From positions 23,056,001 to 23,120,000 of the forward strand of contig CAMQGK010000637.1 of assembly GCA_947000775.1 (NCBI GenBank): a DNA stretch of 64,000 nt. The letters run 5' to 3'. Under the pieces are notes generated by a model. That model was not told the DNA's origin. It ran no database searches and saw nothing but the letters and a program-made list of their open reading frames with translations. The first letter of the stretch is position 1; the number at the start of each line of letters is the position of its first letter. Below, piece after piece: positions 12,301 to 18,756 of this stretch. Source of the DNA: Pterois miles. Its lineage: Eukaryota > Chordata > Actinopteri > Perciformes > Scorpaenidae. A program made the translations under genes and the position numbers.

Positions 12301-15300
12301 GCCTTAAAAGATGCTGTGATGTCTGGATCAGAGTTGTGAAGTTTGTGTTTCTGATTTTAAAGTCCCAGATGTTGCAGAATAAAAAAGTGAGCAATTTGAT
12401 TTAACAAAACTCAGCTCACATTATACTTTAACATGAAATGACAATGTTTTGTTCCAGGTTCTCGAGTGTTACATGACAATGGTGTCAGACTTTGTCATCA
12501 GAAATAAGCTCCCCTATTAACCCTGCCTCCACCCTTACCCCTTACATGTACAGGAAGAACTCCCCATACAGGACACTGGAGCCAGTGCGCCCCCCAGTGG
12601 TGCCCAACGATTATGTCTCCAGCCCCACCAGAAACAATGTGGCTGTCGGGCAGATTCCCAGTCCGGTCCGCACTGCCACCCTCAACCATCGACCCCGAAC
12701 ATACAGGTAGCCGGGTTGGCGTGTAAACATGGCTGCCAGAACAGGATTTCAGAGCCTTTATTTCTGCTCTAATGCACTCTCTTTTGTTTTTAAAAGATGT
12801 CTGCCTTTTTGTTGTTTAGTGACAACAAGGCAGATATTCAACACATCTGTATGTCTAGTTTGGGACTCCAGATTCAGAAATTTTCAGATCACTGATTGTA
12901 TTTTTCAATGCGTCAAGCGTCTTAAAGTTGGACATGTTTCAGTCCAATACAGACTACCAGATGTGTTCAAGATTATGATACTACAGTACTAATGATAAAG
13001 CAGAGATGCATCCTCTCATCACATCCTTCTTTCTCAGCATGCTTTTGTTCTAAATGATCTAATCATATTTAGCAAGGTGACTGAACATGAGCAGATATTT
13101 TGGGTTTGCTTGAGGCTCATTTTTGTGAAAAGAAAAATGGCCCACAAACTAAAGTTCAAGGTCAAACCGGTAACATCAATCGCAAGAATTTGACACCAGG
13201 ATAGAAGGTATAATACCTTGTTATGCTGTGTATTGCAGTGATGCCTCTCTCATGTCTGTGCGAGACCATTAGCCTAGCTTAGCATAATGACTGGAAGCAG
13301 GGGAAATATCGAGCCTGACTTGTTGTTTTCAAAGGTGCTGATAGGTAGATTTTGTAACCATTGGGCAGAGCTAGGCTAACTGTTTCTTCCTGTTTCCAGT
13401 CCTTAAGCTAAGCTAAGCTAATAACTTATCATATTTAGCATACAGACATGAGAGTGGTGTCAATAATAAGGTTTGGACCTGTGCTCTAAAGAATCTCTGT
13501 GAATTGTTGATGAATTTGGACAAGACAGAAAATTTAAAGTGACGTTGCTGAAATTTGCCGTTACATCTATCTAAAATCTTTGCTCATGAGTTCTCACCTT
13601 TCTTCTGACTTCATTGCTAAACTTGTCTTCATCACAAATCTGCTGCTGTCCAGTGTTTCCTCTGTGGTTTCGTCCAGCAGTGATGCTCAGGGAGTTACTT
13701 TTTCGATTTGATGTACAGTATTGTGCTTTGCTAAAATATCTGATATGGTTACTGCAGTGAAACCTGGATAGTTGATCATTAATTCTTAAAAACATATTAA
13801 AGAGCAAGATGTCGTCTCCAAAACGTTATTATGTATCTTAGTCTTATTATTTTGCTTCCAAAGAAAAATGCTCATGAATAGATAGTACTATTTTTACTAT
13901 GTCTAAAATTATTGATAGATACATACAAATCGTATATATTACATTACTGTAATTATTTCATGTAATATACTGACTGCAGAATGCCACTTTTGAAGCCCCT
14001 GGAGGGTTTTTAGGCAATTCTTCACATCCTCCTGCAAATTATATTGTATATTATATCTTTTTGATTTTTTTGTAAATTAAGAAATTAACAATACAGTATT
14101 ACTGAAAGCAATAATCCTTATTTTTCTCCAACTTAAAAAAATACTTATTCTGTTAACTTTTAATTGACTAGATGTTAGTTTGCCTGAGTTGCTTCTCACA
14201 AACGTTCACAAGTAGTCGACGTATTTCCTCTTGAGCATCTCCTCCAGTGCAGAACGACAATTAAAGATGCTTGAAACTTGATTCAGTATCTCCAGCAGTG
14301 ACAGTCATCAGCATCACTGCTGAGTGAACACAGAGGACGAACTTTCTGCTTTCATCCTCAGCAGCATCAATTAACTGACTTTCTCCTCATTCACGATTCA
14401 TATATATATATTTGCTATTTTATCTGCAACTTATATCACTGTGTGGGCTTGTTGGTGCTCTGAATGGGAAAAGAAAGCTGCAGAATCTTTCCCATTCAAT
14501 CAGCACCTTTGTTTTTTCTGCTCTGGGGCCTTCAGCCAATCAGAGTCTGTGTTGTTTGCGGCTTTTCATTGTTTCACTGCTTCCGCGCTGACATTAACTT
14601 GACTCACTGCTTCTGTTCTTACAGCCATTGCTCTGCTTTTATTGTGATGTTTTTCTACAGGCAGCTGACTTCCTGTCTGTCTGCTCTTTTTTGGTCTTAA
14701 TTTTCATCAGTTTGTCTTTCTGCTTCTGCCGCTCTAACATCATCTTTTCTCCCGTCTTTAACTTCATTCATTAAAAGAGTAAAATTAAACTGTTGTCTCA
14801 GCAACGTCCTCACTGCAATATGGTGTCAACTGTAGGCGAAGTCCACCTATAATGATGTAGGAAAGTGTAAATAATCTAGACGCGAACACTCATTTCTCCT
14901 ACTGTGTGTGCAGTGGTAGCAGTGGGGGCAGCCATCCCAGCAGCAGCAGTCGGAGCAGCAGCAGGGAGAACAGTGGCAGCGGCAGTGTTGGCATTCCCAT
15001 CGCCGTGCCGACGCCTTCACCTCCCTCCACCTTCCCAGGTAACACACACACATGAAGAAACACCACGTGCACATCTACACTTGAAATTTTTGGTCACTTT
15101 CCTTTCATGAACATTTTTTGTTCTCTCTTTAATTTGGTTTGTATGTTGTGAATTGGTGTTGTTTTGTGTTGGAGTTTGATTGTTTTCTGATAAGACACCA
15201 GGATACCTCTGTTTTAATGAGGCTAATGAGGATCTTCATAAATTAAATTAAATAACTGATTTCTTTCCCTCACTCCCTTTAATCATCTTTTCTTCCATCC

Positions 15301-18300
15301 TTTTCTGTTTTCACTCCTCCAGACATGTCATAAGACTAAAAGTTGCTGTTATTTTAAACATTTACCGGCAAAATATTTCTATTGAACCACATAAAGCTTA
15401 TGTTTGAATATCTTCTTGTAGCAACCACTATTTGAGATATTTACAGTTAAGCTGTGGTTTTTGTTCCCTTCCTGCTTTTCTCCTTCCTCCCTTCTTTCCT
15501 TTCCTCCTTGAAGTTTCCCCAACTGCCGGACCAGCTAGCTCTTCCTCCACTGCTCCTAACTCCTCTCCCTCCCCAACTCCTTCCTCCTTCTCCTCCTCTT
15601 CCTCCACCACAACCTTAACACAACCCAACGCACTTTTACCACCAAACTCACCTTCACAACACGCCGACTCGTCTCCTCAACCAAACACGCAATCAAACGC
15701 ACCCGCCGACACTTCCCCGCCCTCTAACCCCGCCCCAGACACGTCCGACGTCCAGTCGGCTGTTTTGCCTGAAGAACCGTCTCCTTTCCTTCCTCCTGCC
15801 CCTCCTCCTCCACTCTCCTCCTCTTCCTCCTCCTCATCACCTGTTGAAGGTGAGTTTCTCCAACACCACCACCTCTATGGCCTGCTCTCTCCCTTCCTCC
15901 ATCCTCCATTTTCTTACCAAGAAAGGGAACTATTCATGTTCTCTGTTGTGTTTTCATTGCATTGCAGAGATGAAAGTGAAAGCTATCAGTAGTGAGTGTG
16001 TATGGAGGTCATTTATATGTGTGGTGCTGATGTGATGTTCTCTGTTGGGTTTGCCTCAGATTAGTGCTGCAATTTAAGGTTTATTCTGCTGATCATGTTT
16101 GCTATTAATCTATTTAGTGAAGTGAGTGAGTCCAAATGTCTGTAAATGTCTTATTTTGTCCGGCCAACAGTCCAAAACCCAAAGATATTTACTTTATGAT
16201 AATATAAAACAGAGAAAAGCAGAAAATCCTCACATTGGAAAATATTTGGCATTTTTGCTTAAAAATTGACTGAAATGATGAACTGATTATCAGATAGTTG
16301 CTGATTAATTTCTTATGAAATACTGTGTCTTGCATCAATGGTGTCTCATCAGTTTTTTGGAGTCACTCTCTGCCAGATAAACTTTCATTCATATCAAATC
16401 AATCATTATAGATAATCAGCTTAATAGCTCTGATATCCAGGAGCAAGTAAATACAAAGTGTGCAGAGTCAGTTGGCAGCAGCTGTTATTTCAGTGTCAGA
16501 TACATTTTTAATCATTTCATATCTTCTGCTGCTCATCTCATTTTCAGGCTGTAGCTTCAAGTTGTTAGCTGCACACAACATGCAGTTGTTTCTTAATGCT
16601 CGCTCTGTCACTGCTTGGGTCATTTGGCTGGTTGTTCATCTTTGTGTCCTGCATTTTTATTTGTGGTATAGAGTGTGTTAACACAGAAGTATTGCAGCAA
16701 TGCAGGAAGGGTACATAAATTCAGTGAGGAACATGTGCACGTCCTTTATTTTTTACTTTTATTTGGTAGTTTTTATCACCTTGAGGCCTGAGATGAGTCC
16801 AGGAGGTTTTAACTTTTCCTGTTTTCCTATTCCTGTTTTTGTCCATTCAGGCTGAAAGACAATTATAGCAAAAAACTAAACAAAAACAAAAACGTGCAGG
16901 TATTTTATTTCAAGTGATGGAGTTGTAATCACTTCTCCAAAAAGTTGAGTGCTCAAACAGCCAAAAAGAAGTATTAAATTAATTTTAAATACATTAATTT
17001 AATTACCAGTTCTGAACTGGATTTACATCTGTGCTGTGTCCAACCTCGTCCCTCTCTGCTGTCTCAGGTCCCATCGTCCCTCAGTTCTTCAGTATGAACC
17101 GGCCTCAGCCCCGGCAGCAGACGCCACAGGTCGGGGGATCACTGCCGTACCGCCGCCCCCCTCTGTGACTGGTCAGCCAATCGTAACAGAGAACCAGGTC
17201 AATGGCGGCCCCTACTACAACCAAAGCCCAGGTACGCACTGTAACACAGTGATGAAACCCACACTGGCTTTGTTCAGACTGACAGGTGGCGGGTTAACAG
17301 GTCTTCTTTGACGATGGGGGTTAATTTTCATTATTCTATAGACTAATACAAATCTGTATCTTAAATATTTTGGGAACTGGACAGAATTTATTGCTCAATA
17401 TGTTTATAATCTCTGATTTGTGTGTGTTGACAGCCTCCCCCCCACCCCCGTCCCTCCTCCAGTTCAGTCCTCAGCTTCCTCTGATGGGTTTCGTTGCTCG
17501 AGTTCAGGAGTCCAGTAAGTAGTAAATGTTTTTTTAATCATGCATCGTAGAAATGTTTCCTGACATTACTTTTCTTGTGAATATCAGTACGTCTGTGTTT
17601 GGATTTACCTACATTTGTGTGGCTGTGTCATCTATTAAATTAAATCTTACGGTAAAACATTGATTTTAAAGTTTGTTCTTCTGAAACCTTTCAGTATGTT
17701 TTCATCCCAGGTTGCCTTAGTGTTTTATTTTATTAAATCAGCTGGTTACAAGGTTTTAGGTTTGAAGTGCCTGTCTGTGTGTGTTTCTGAATGCACAATG
17801 TCCTTTCTCATCTCCAGTCTCAGACCCCCCTCCTCCCCCTCTCCCGGCTGCCGAGAGCCAATCAGGACCCGAGGAGCCCCTGCTCACTCCTCAGCCAGTG
17901 GAGGATGGACACGAAGAGGATGACTCTGCAGTAGTAGAGTACAGCGACCCGTACGCTGAAGAAGACCCACCGTGGGCCCCCAGAACCTACCAGGAGAAAG
18001 GTGCACTATAACACAAAGTCCAAACTTGATTTAAATTATTCCTGGCTGTGATGAGCCCCTTACATTTTGTGTGTTGCATTATGGGATAGGGATAGACATA
18101 CTCATCAATAACGTTTGTACCTTTACCTGACAGACCCAATTCAGGAGAAAATGTCACTCAAAATATTCTTATATATTGACAAGGAATACTTTACTGAGAA
18201 TAGTTTGGATTTCCATGAGCCCACGAATGGATACAAGACACTCGGATGATGCTGCACAAGAGTTTTTCTGACATTTTATAACCTTTTGCTGTGTTTTGTT

Positions 18301-18756
18301 CAGCCTCTGTAAAAGTGTGTCTGCACTGATATGCTTTCATTTCTCTGGCACTCCGCTCTTCTTCACACCATTTGATAGAAAGCATAGTGAACTGAAGGAG
18401 GCAAGTAATGAAAATAATTTATATGCTTTTGGGTGAATTATTCCCTTTAAGATACACACCATATTAATGCAATGTACCTGGTTCGACTCTACCGCCCTCA
18501 CACTCTAATTTCACTATCAAATAAAGGCAAAACATATTGATTATTATTAATAATGTCATGGTGTGTTTGTCGCCCTCCAGTGGTGGCCATCTACGACTAC
18601 ACGGCCGACAAGGAGGACGAGTTGTCATTCCAGGAAGGTGCGATCATCTACGTCATCAAGAAGAACGAGGACGGATGGTATGAAGGCGTGATGAACGCGA
18701 CCACCGGCCTCTTCCCTGGAAACTATGTGGAGTCCATCATGCATTACGCCGACTGA
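1..18756 (+). CDS. abi2: abi2, Abl interactor 2 (partial, 5' end outside window; 11 exons)
   Basis: Spliced gene with coding exons at 1-72, 6195-6371, 7518-7535, 8799-8902, 12554-12706, 14914-15038, 15514-15849, 17068-17231, 17434-17514, 17818-18000 and 18581-18756, all with GT-AG junctions and compatible phases. The product is the Abi adaptor of the WAVE regulatory complex (with WAVE, CYFIP, NAP1 and HSPC300), which acts at the leading edge and adherens junctions and is an Abl substrate. Order seen: end of the N-terminal helical WAVE-binding part (MLDIQASQLRRMESS), Abi homeodomain-homologous region (VARREIGILTTNKNTSRSHK), Pro/Ser-rich middle, and a C-terminal SH3. ABI2 rather than ABI1 is favoured by the WLLRFK microexon, by SPYRTLEPVRPPVVPNDYV and by EYSDPYAEEDPPWAPR. 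Which teleost co-orthologue this is cannot be told. About 529 residues are encoded here; roughly the first 70 are missing. A one-base deletion in exon 17068-17231 breaks the frame. Confidence 0.95.
245..570. repeat. Possible DNA-transposon fragment (left piece)
   Basis: A block with words such as CTACGATGGTGGTTATCAAC that I recognise as resembling dispersed non-autonomous DNA elements of fish. A second block at 1237-1465 ends with similar words (CTACAATGGTGG on the minus strand, then a GTAGTACAGT-type end). The two could be ends of one decayed element of about 1.2 kb, but I see no clean terminal inverted repeat or target duplication. Family unassigned. Confidence 0.35.
1237..1465. repeat. Possible DNA-transposon fragment (right piece)
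   Basis: Read on the minus strand it starts ACTGTACTACAAAGCAGG and runs through AACTTCAGGGTTAACCCTGA and CTACAATGGTGGTTCATT, a layout I associate with Harbinger-like elements of fish. It pairs with the block at 245-570. This is recognition by memory of sequence style; a repeat-library search would decide it. Confidence 0.35.
1926..2170. repeat. Possible dispersed repeat fragment
   Basis: It contains imperfect dyads around CTGTTATTTATAGCAGG and CTATGTATAACAGACCG and resembles decayed DNA-transposon sequence of fish introns. It lies directly upstream of the hAT element at 2209. No ends defined. Confidence 0.3.
2209..3136. mobile_element. Non-autonomous hAT-type element, 928 bp, with 8-bp target duplication
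   Basis: The left end CAGGGCTGGGCAAT and right end ATTGCCCAGGTCTG form imperfect terminal inverted repeats. The element is flanked by a perfect 8-bp direct repeat TTCTTGTA at 2201-2208 and 3137-3144, the duplication size of the hAT superfamily. Both ends carry GGGGGCC/GGGCCGCA-rich subterminal words. No transposase reading frame is present, so it would have moved in trans. A T24 tract lies inside at 3009-3032. Confidence 0.85.
3145..4769. other. abi2 intron stretch, no feature seen
   Basis: About 1.6 kb of AT-rich intronic DNA. Short reading frames occur but have no recognisable motif, codon bias or splice context. I see no repeat I can name. Confidence 0.6.
4770..5060 (+). repeat. Dispersed fish repeat (GGAACAATGTGTAACATTT family)
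   Basis: The order GGAACAATGTGTAACATTT, AATATAATATTCATA, GAATGAGCCCTTCATATCTG, then GGTCCTCTTCACGGAGGCC with the ATGTTGCTCCACCATG words, is a layout I recognise as a high-copy dispersed element in perch-like fish. Superfamily unknown to me. The small reading frames here belong to the repeat. Confidence 0.55.
5670..6062. repeat. Dispersed fish repeat (GTTAGCATGCTAA family)
   Basis: It contains AAATATCTCAACAACTATTA, GTGGGTCAGACATTCATGTT, GAACTAATGACCATCAGCCT and AGCTAATGTTAGCATGCTAA in this order, a common intronic repeat of fish. It ends about 130 bp before the next abi2 acceptor. Confidence 0.5.
6195..6371 (+). CDS. abi2: abi2 exon (homeodomain-homologous region)
   Basis: 177 nt, 59 codons, phase 0 at both ends. 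It encodes TVDIHKEKVARREIG, LTTNKNTSRSHK and ERPVRYIRKPIDYNVLDDIG to HGVK, the most conserved part of Abi proteins after the SH3. Acceptor TTTTTCAG; donor GTGGGA at 6372. Confidence 0.96.
6372..7517 (+). other. abi2 intron, no repeat recognised
   Basis: 1.1 kb intron. The last 60 bases are strongly pyrimidine-rich (TTTTCTCCTCTCTTCTTCCT), the kind of long tract often seen before microexons. Nothing else that I can support. Confidence 0.7.
7518..7535 (+). CDS. abi2: abi2 microexon, 18 nt
   Basis: TGG TTG TTG AGG TTC AAG (WLLRFK), bounded by acceptor GTTAAG and donor GTAAGG, phase 0 on both sides. Including or skipping it keeps the frame between HGVK and VNGQQNM. The hexapeptide is the one known at this point in vertebrate ABI2, so this is an orthologous microexon and not a chance match. 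It is too short for gene finders that need minimum exon lengths. Confidence 0.9.
7536..8798 (+). other. abi2 intron with a MITE-like element
   Basis: 1.26 kb intron, of which 8021-8555 is a short inverted-repeat element (listed separately). The rest shows nothing recognisable. Confidence 0.7.
8021..8555. mobile_element. MITE-like hAT-type element, 535 bp
   Basis: Left end TAGGGCTGTCAAAGTTGACG and right end ATTGATTAACAGCCCTA form a terminal inverted repeat (TAGGGCTGT). The flanking 8-mers TTATTTAG and CTATTGAG agree at 6 of 8 positions, consistent with an old hAT-size target duplication. Related sequence (ACTCTTATCAACA..GGAGTGGACAAATATGCT words) recurs at 32564-32720 and, in related form, at 33590-34250 in this window. 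No protein coded. Confidence 0.75.
8799..8902 (+). CDS. abi2: abi2 exon (proline-rich start)
   Basis: 104 nt. Starts in phase 0 after TTTTCCACAG: VNGQQNMKLGGGLSRSNPPT, then QKPPSPPRAGKGIL, ending with two bases of a Gly codon before donor GTATGT. It matches the ABI2 segment [20 protein letters not shown] by eye. The TQKPPSPP motif is a conserved Abi PxxP segment. Confidence 0.94.
9290..9328. repeat. (AC)n microsatellite
   Basis: An uninterrupted dinucleotide run of about 19-20 AC units, likely polymorphic. It can form Z-DNA in principle. Confidence 0.95.
9696..9735. repeat. Fragment of the TTAGCTTAGCATAA repeat family
   Basis: GGTTAGCTTAGCTTAGCATA followed by AAGGCTGG matches the core of the element at 13247-13454 and the fragment at 35274-35350. 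A short relic. Confidence 0.5.
9772..10056 (-). mobile_element. tRNA-derived SINE (minus strand)
   Basis: Read on the minus strand it begins GGCGGCAGTAGCTCAGTCCG (A-box-like) and has GGTTCAAATCC (B box) about 40 bases on, at 9991-10001. It ends in a CCACTGTGGGACTAATAAAGG tail. A second copy at 39536-39869 shares the whole layout and a tail-only piece sits at 23750-23793, so the ends are supported by comparison. No clear target duplication seen. Short open frames inside it are not genes. Confidence 0.85.
11173..11190. repeat. (AC)n microsatellite, short
   Basis: About nine AC units inside a wider CA-rich stretch (11161-11210). Several short reading frames here only translate the repeat. Confidence 0.85.
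11948..12099 (-). mobile_element. tRNA-type SINE fragment (minus strand)
   Basis: On the minus strand: GGGCGGTGGTGTAGTGGTTA (A-box-like), GCAGGTTCGAATCC (B box), then TCTGTGTGGAGTTTGCATGT and AAGACATGCAG. The GTGTGGAGTTTGCATGTTCT segment is the widely conserved middle of a vertebrate SINE group. A fuller relative lies at 30765-31110. Confidence 0.75.
12554..12706 (+). CDS. abi2: abi2 exon (SPYRTLEPVRPPVVPNDYV)
   Basis: 153 nt, entering after one base of phase (completes GGG Gly) and ending with AG of a Ser codon. It encodes KNSPYRTLEPVRPPVVPNDY, VSSPTRNN and PSPVRTATLNHRPRTY. The RTLEPVRPP block is the class of site phosphorylated or bound in Abi proteins, and its wording is ABI2-like, not ABI1-like. 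Acceptor TGTACAG, donor GTAGCC. Confidence 0.95.
12707..14913 (+). other. abi2 intron (2.2 kb)
   Basis: It holds the inverted-repeat element at 13247-13454. The rest (12710-13240 and 13460-14910) is AT-rich and I see no gene or named repeat in it. Confidence 0.7.
13247..13454. mobile_element. Short inverted-repeat element (MITE-like, TTAGCTTAGCATAA family)
   Basis: A perfect 13-base inverted repeat CTCTCATGTCTGT (13247-13259) and ACAGACATGAGAG (13442-13454) bounds 208 bp. A second inverted pair lies inside: CTAGCTTAGCATAATGACTG near the left, and CCAGTCCTTAAGCTAAGC near the right. Fragments of the same family are at 9696-9735 and 35274-35350. No coding capacity. Confidence 0.6.
14914..15038 (+). 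CDS. abi2: abi2 exon (Ser/Gly-rich, IPIAVPTPSPP)
   Basis: 125 nt. It encodes SGSSGGSHPSSSRSSSRENS, then GSGSVGIPIAVPTPSPPSTFP, which is the ABI2 Ser-rich segment [20 protein letters not shown] almost unchanged. Entry and exit phases fit the flanking exons (AG|T, G|TT). Confidence 0.95.
15039..15513 (+). other. abi2 intron, no feature
   Basis: 475 bp. The last 50 bases are pyrimidine-rich (TTCTCCTTCCTCCCTTCTTT). Nothing else recognised. Confidence 0.7.
15514..15849 (+). CDS. abi2: abi2 exon (long low-complexity Ser/Thr/Pro linker)
   Basis: 336 nt, 111 full codons. The product is almost wholly S, T, P, A and N (VSPTAGPASSSSTAPNSSPS at the start; LPPAPPPPLSSSSSSSSPVE at the end). It occupies the place of the human ABI2 segment APAGSAGTPPLPATS to STPPT but is clearly longer as I recall that protein. 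It is disordered and a possible site of profilin/EVH1- or SH3-type Pro contacts. The phase fits both neighbours (G|TT and G|GT), which supports that it is coding despite the low complexity. A Glu-rich minus-strand frame here is its shadow. Confidence 0.88.
15850..17067 (+). other. abi2 intron with one dispersed repeat
   Basis: 1.2 kb. 16062-16320 is a dispersed repeat (listed). The remainder shows nothing recognisable. Confidence 0.7.
16062..16320. repeat. Dispersed fish repeat (GTCCAAAACCCAAAGATATT family)
   Basis: The order AGTGCTGCAATTTAAGG, GTCCAAAACCCAAAGATATT, GAAAAGCAGAAAATCCTCAC, TTTGGCATTTTTGCTTAAAA, GATTATCAGATAGTTGC is that of a high-copy non-autonomous DNA element of fish whose ends read CTGCAACGATTAGTCGATTA in fresh copies. 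A related block lies at 27036-27305. Confidence 0.6.
17068..17231 (+). CDS. abi2: abi2 exon with a one-base frameshift
   Basis: Acceptor GTCTCAG, donor GTACGC. The first part reads PIVPQFFSMNRPQPRQQTPQ then VGGSLPYRRPP, and after the C run the +1 frame reads PSVTGQPIVTENQVNGGPYY and NQSP. Both halves match ABI2 (FYSMNRP..GGSLPYRRPPS; NGGPFYSQNP). The exon is 164 nt where the phases of its neighbours require 165. The C run at 17156-17161 has six bases where seven restore the frame. As written, a TGA follows at 17166-17168. Either an assembly or homopolymer error, or a genuine null allele. Confidence 0.93.
17434..17514 (+). CDS. abi2: abi2 81-nt cassette exon (GFVARVQES)
   Basis: Symmetric exon (enters and leaves in the same phase). 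It encodes ASPPPPPSLLQFSPQLPLMG then FVARVQES, matching the segment of ABI1 ending LTGFVARVQEN. Skipping it joins SP directly to VSDPPPPP, exactly the human ABI2 junction, so both spliced forms keep the frame. Acceptor TTGACAG, donor GTAAGT (consensus). Confidence 0.88.
17515..17817 (+). other. abi2 intron, no feature
   Basis: 303 bp between the cassette exon and the acidic exon; nothing recognised. Confidence 0.7.
17818..18000 (+). CDS. abi2: abi2 exon (acidic linker before SH3)
   Basis: 183 nt. It encodes SDPPPPPLPAAESQSGPEEP, then an acidic stretch and AVVEYSDPYAEEDPPWAPRT, YQEK. The VEYSDPYAEEDPPWAPR motif is the conserved segment just before the SH3 of ABI2, with the tyrosines seen across the family. 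Donor GTGCAC is weaker than consensus. Confidence 0.95.
18001..18580 (+). other. abi2 last intron, no feature
   Basis: 580 bp, nothing recognised beyond ordinary AT-rich intron sequence. Confidence 0.7.
18581..18756 (+). CDS. abi2: abi2 last coding exon: SH3 domain
   Basis: It encodes VVAIYDYTADKEDELSFQEG, AIIYVIKKNEDGWYEGVMNA, TTGLFPGNYVESIMHYAD and a TGA at 18754-18756. A textbook SH3: the ALYDY-type motif (AIYDY), acidic RT loop, the binding-groove Trp (GWYEG) and the PxNY-type end (FPGNYVE). In Abi proteins this domain binds Pro-rich partners such as Abl. The C-terminus right after the SH3 is family-typical. Confidence 0.98.

Larger units (their letters stand above)
8903..12553 (+). other. 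abi2 intron (3.65 kb)
   Basis: It contains an (AC)n run at 9290-9328, an (AC)n at 11173-11190, a tRNA-type SINE (9772-10056), a second SINE-type piece (11948-12099) and an AGCTTAGCTTAGC repeat fragment near 9696-9735. The remaining stretches (about 10060-11160 and 11200-11940) show no feature I can name. Confidence 0.75.

Noticed and set aside
15428..15628. Glu/Gly-rich minus-strand frame
   Set aside because: Shadow of the TCC/CCT-rich abi2 linker exon on the other strand.
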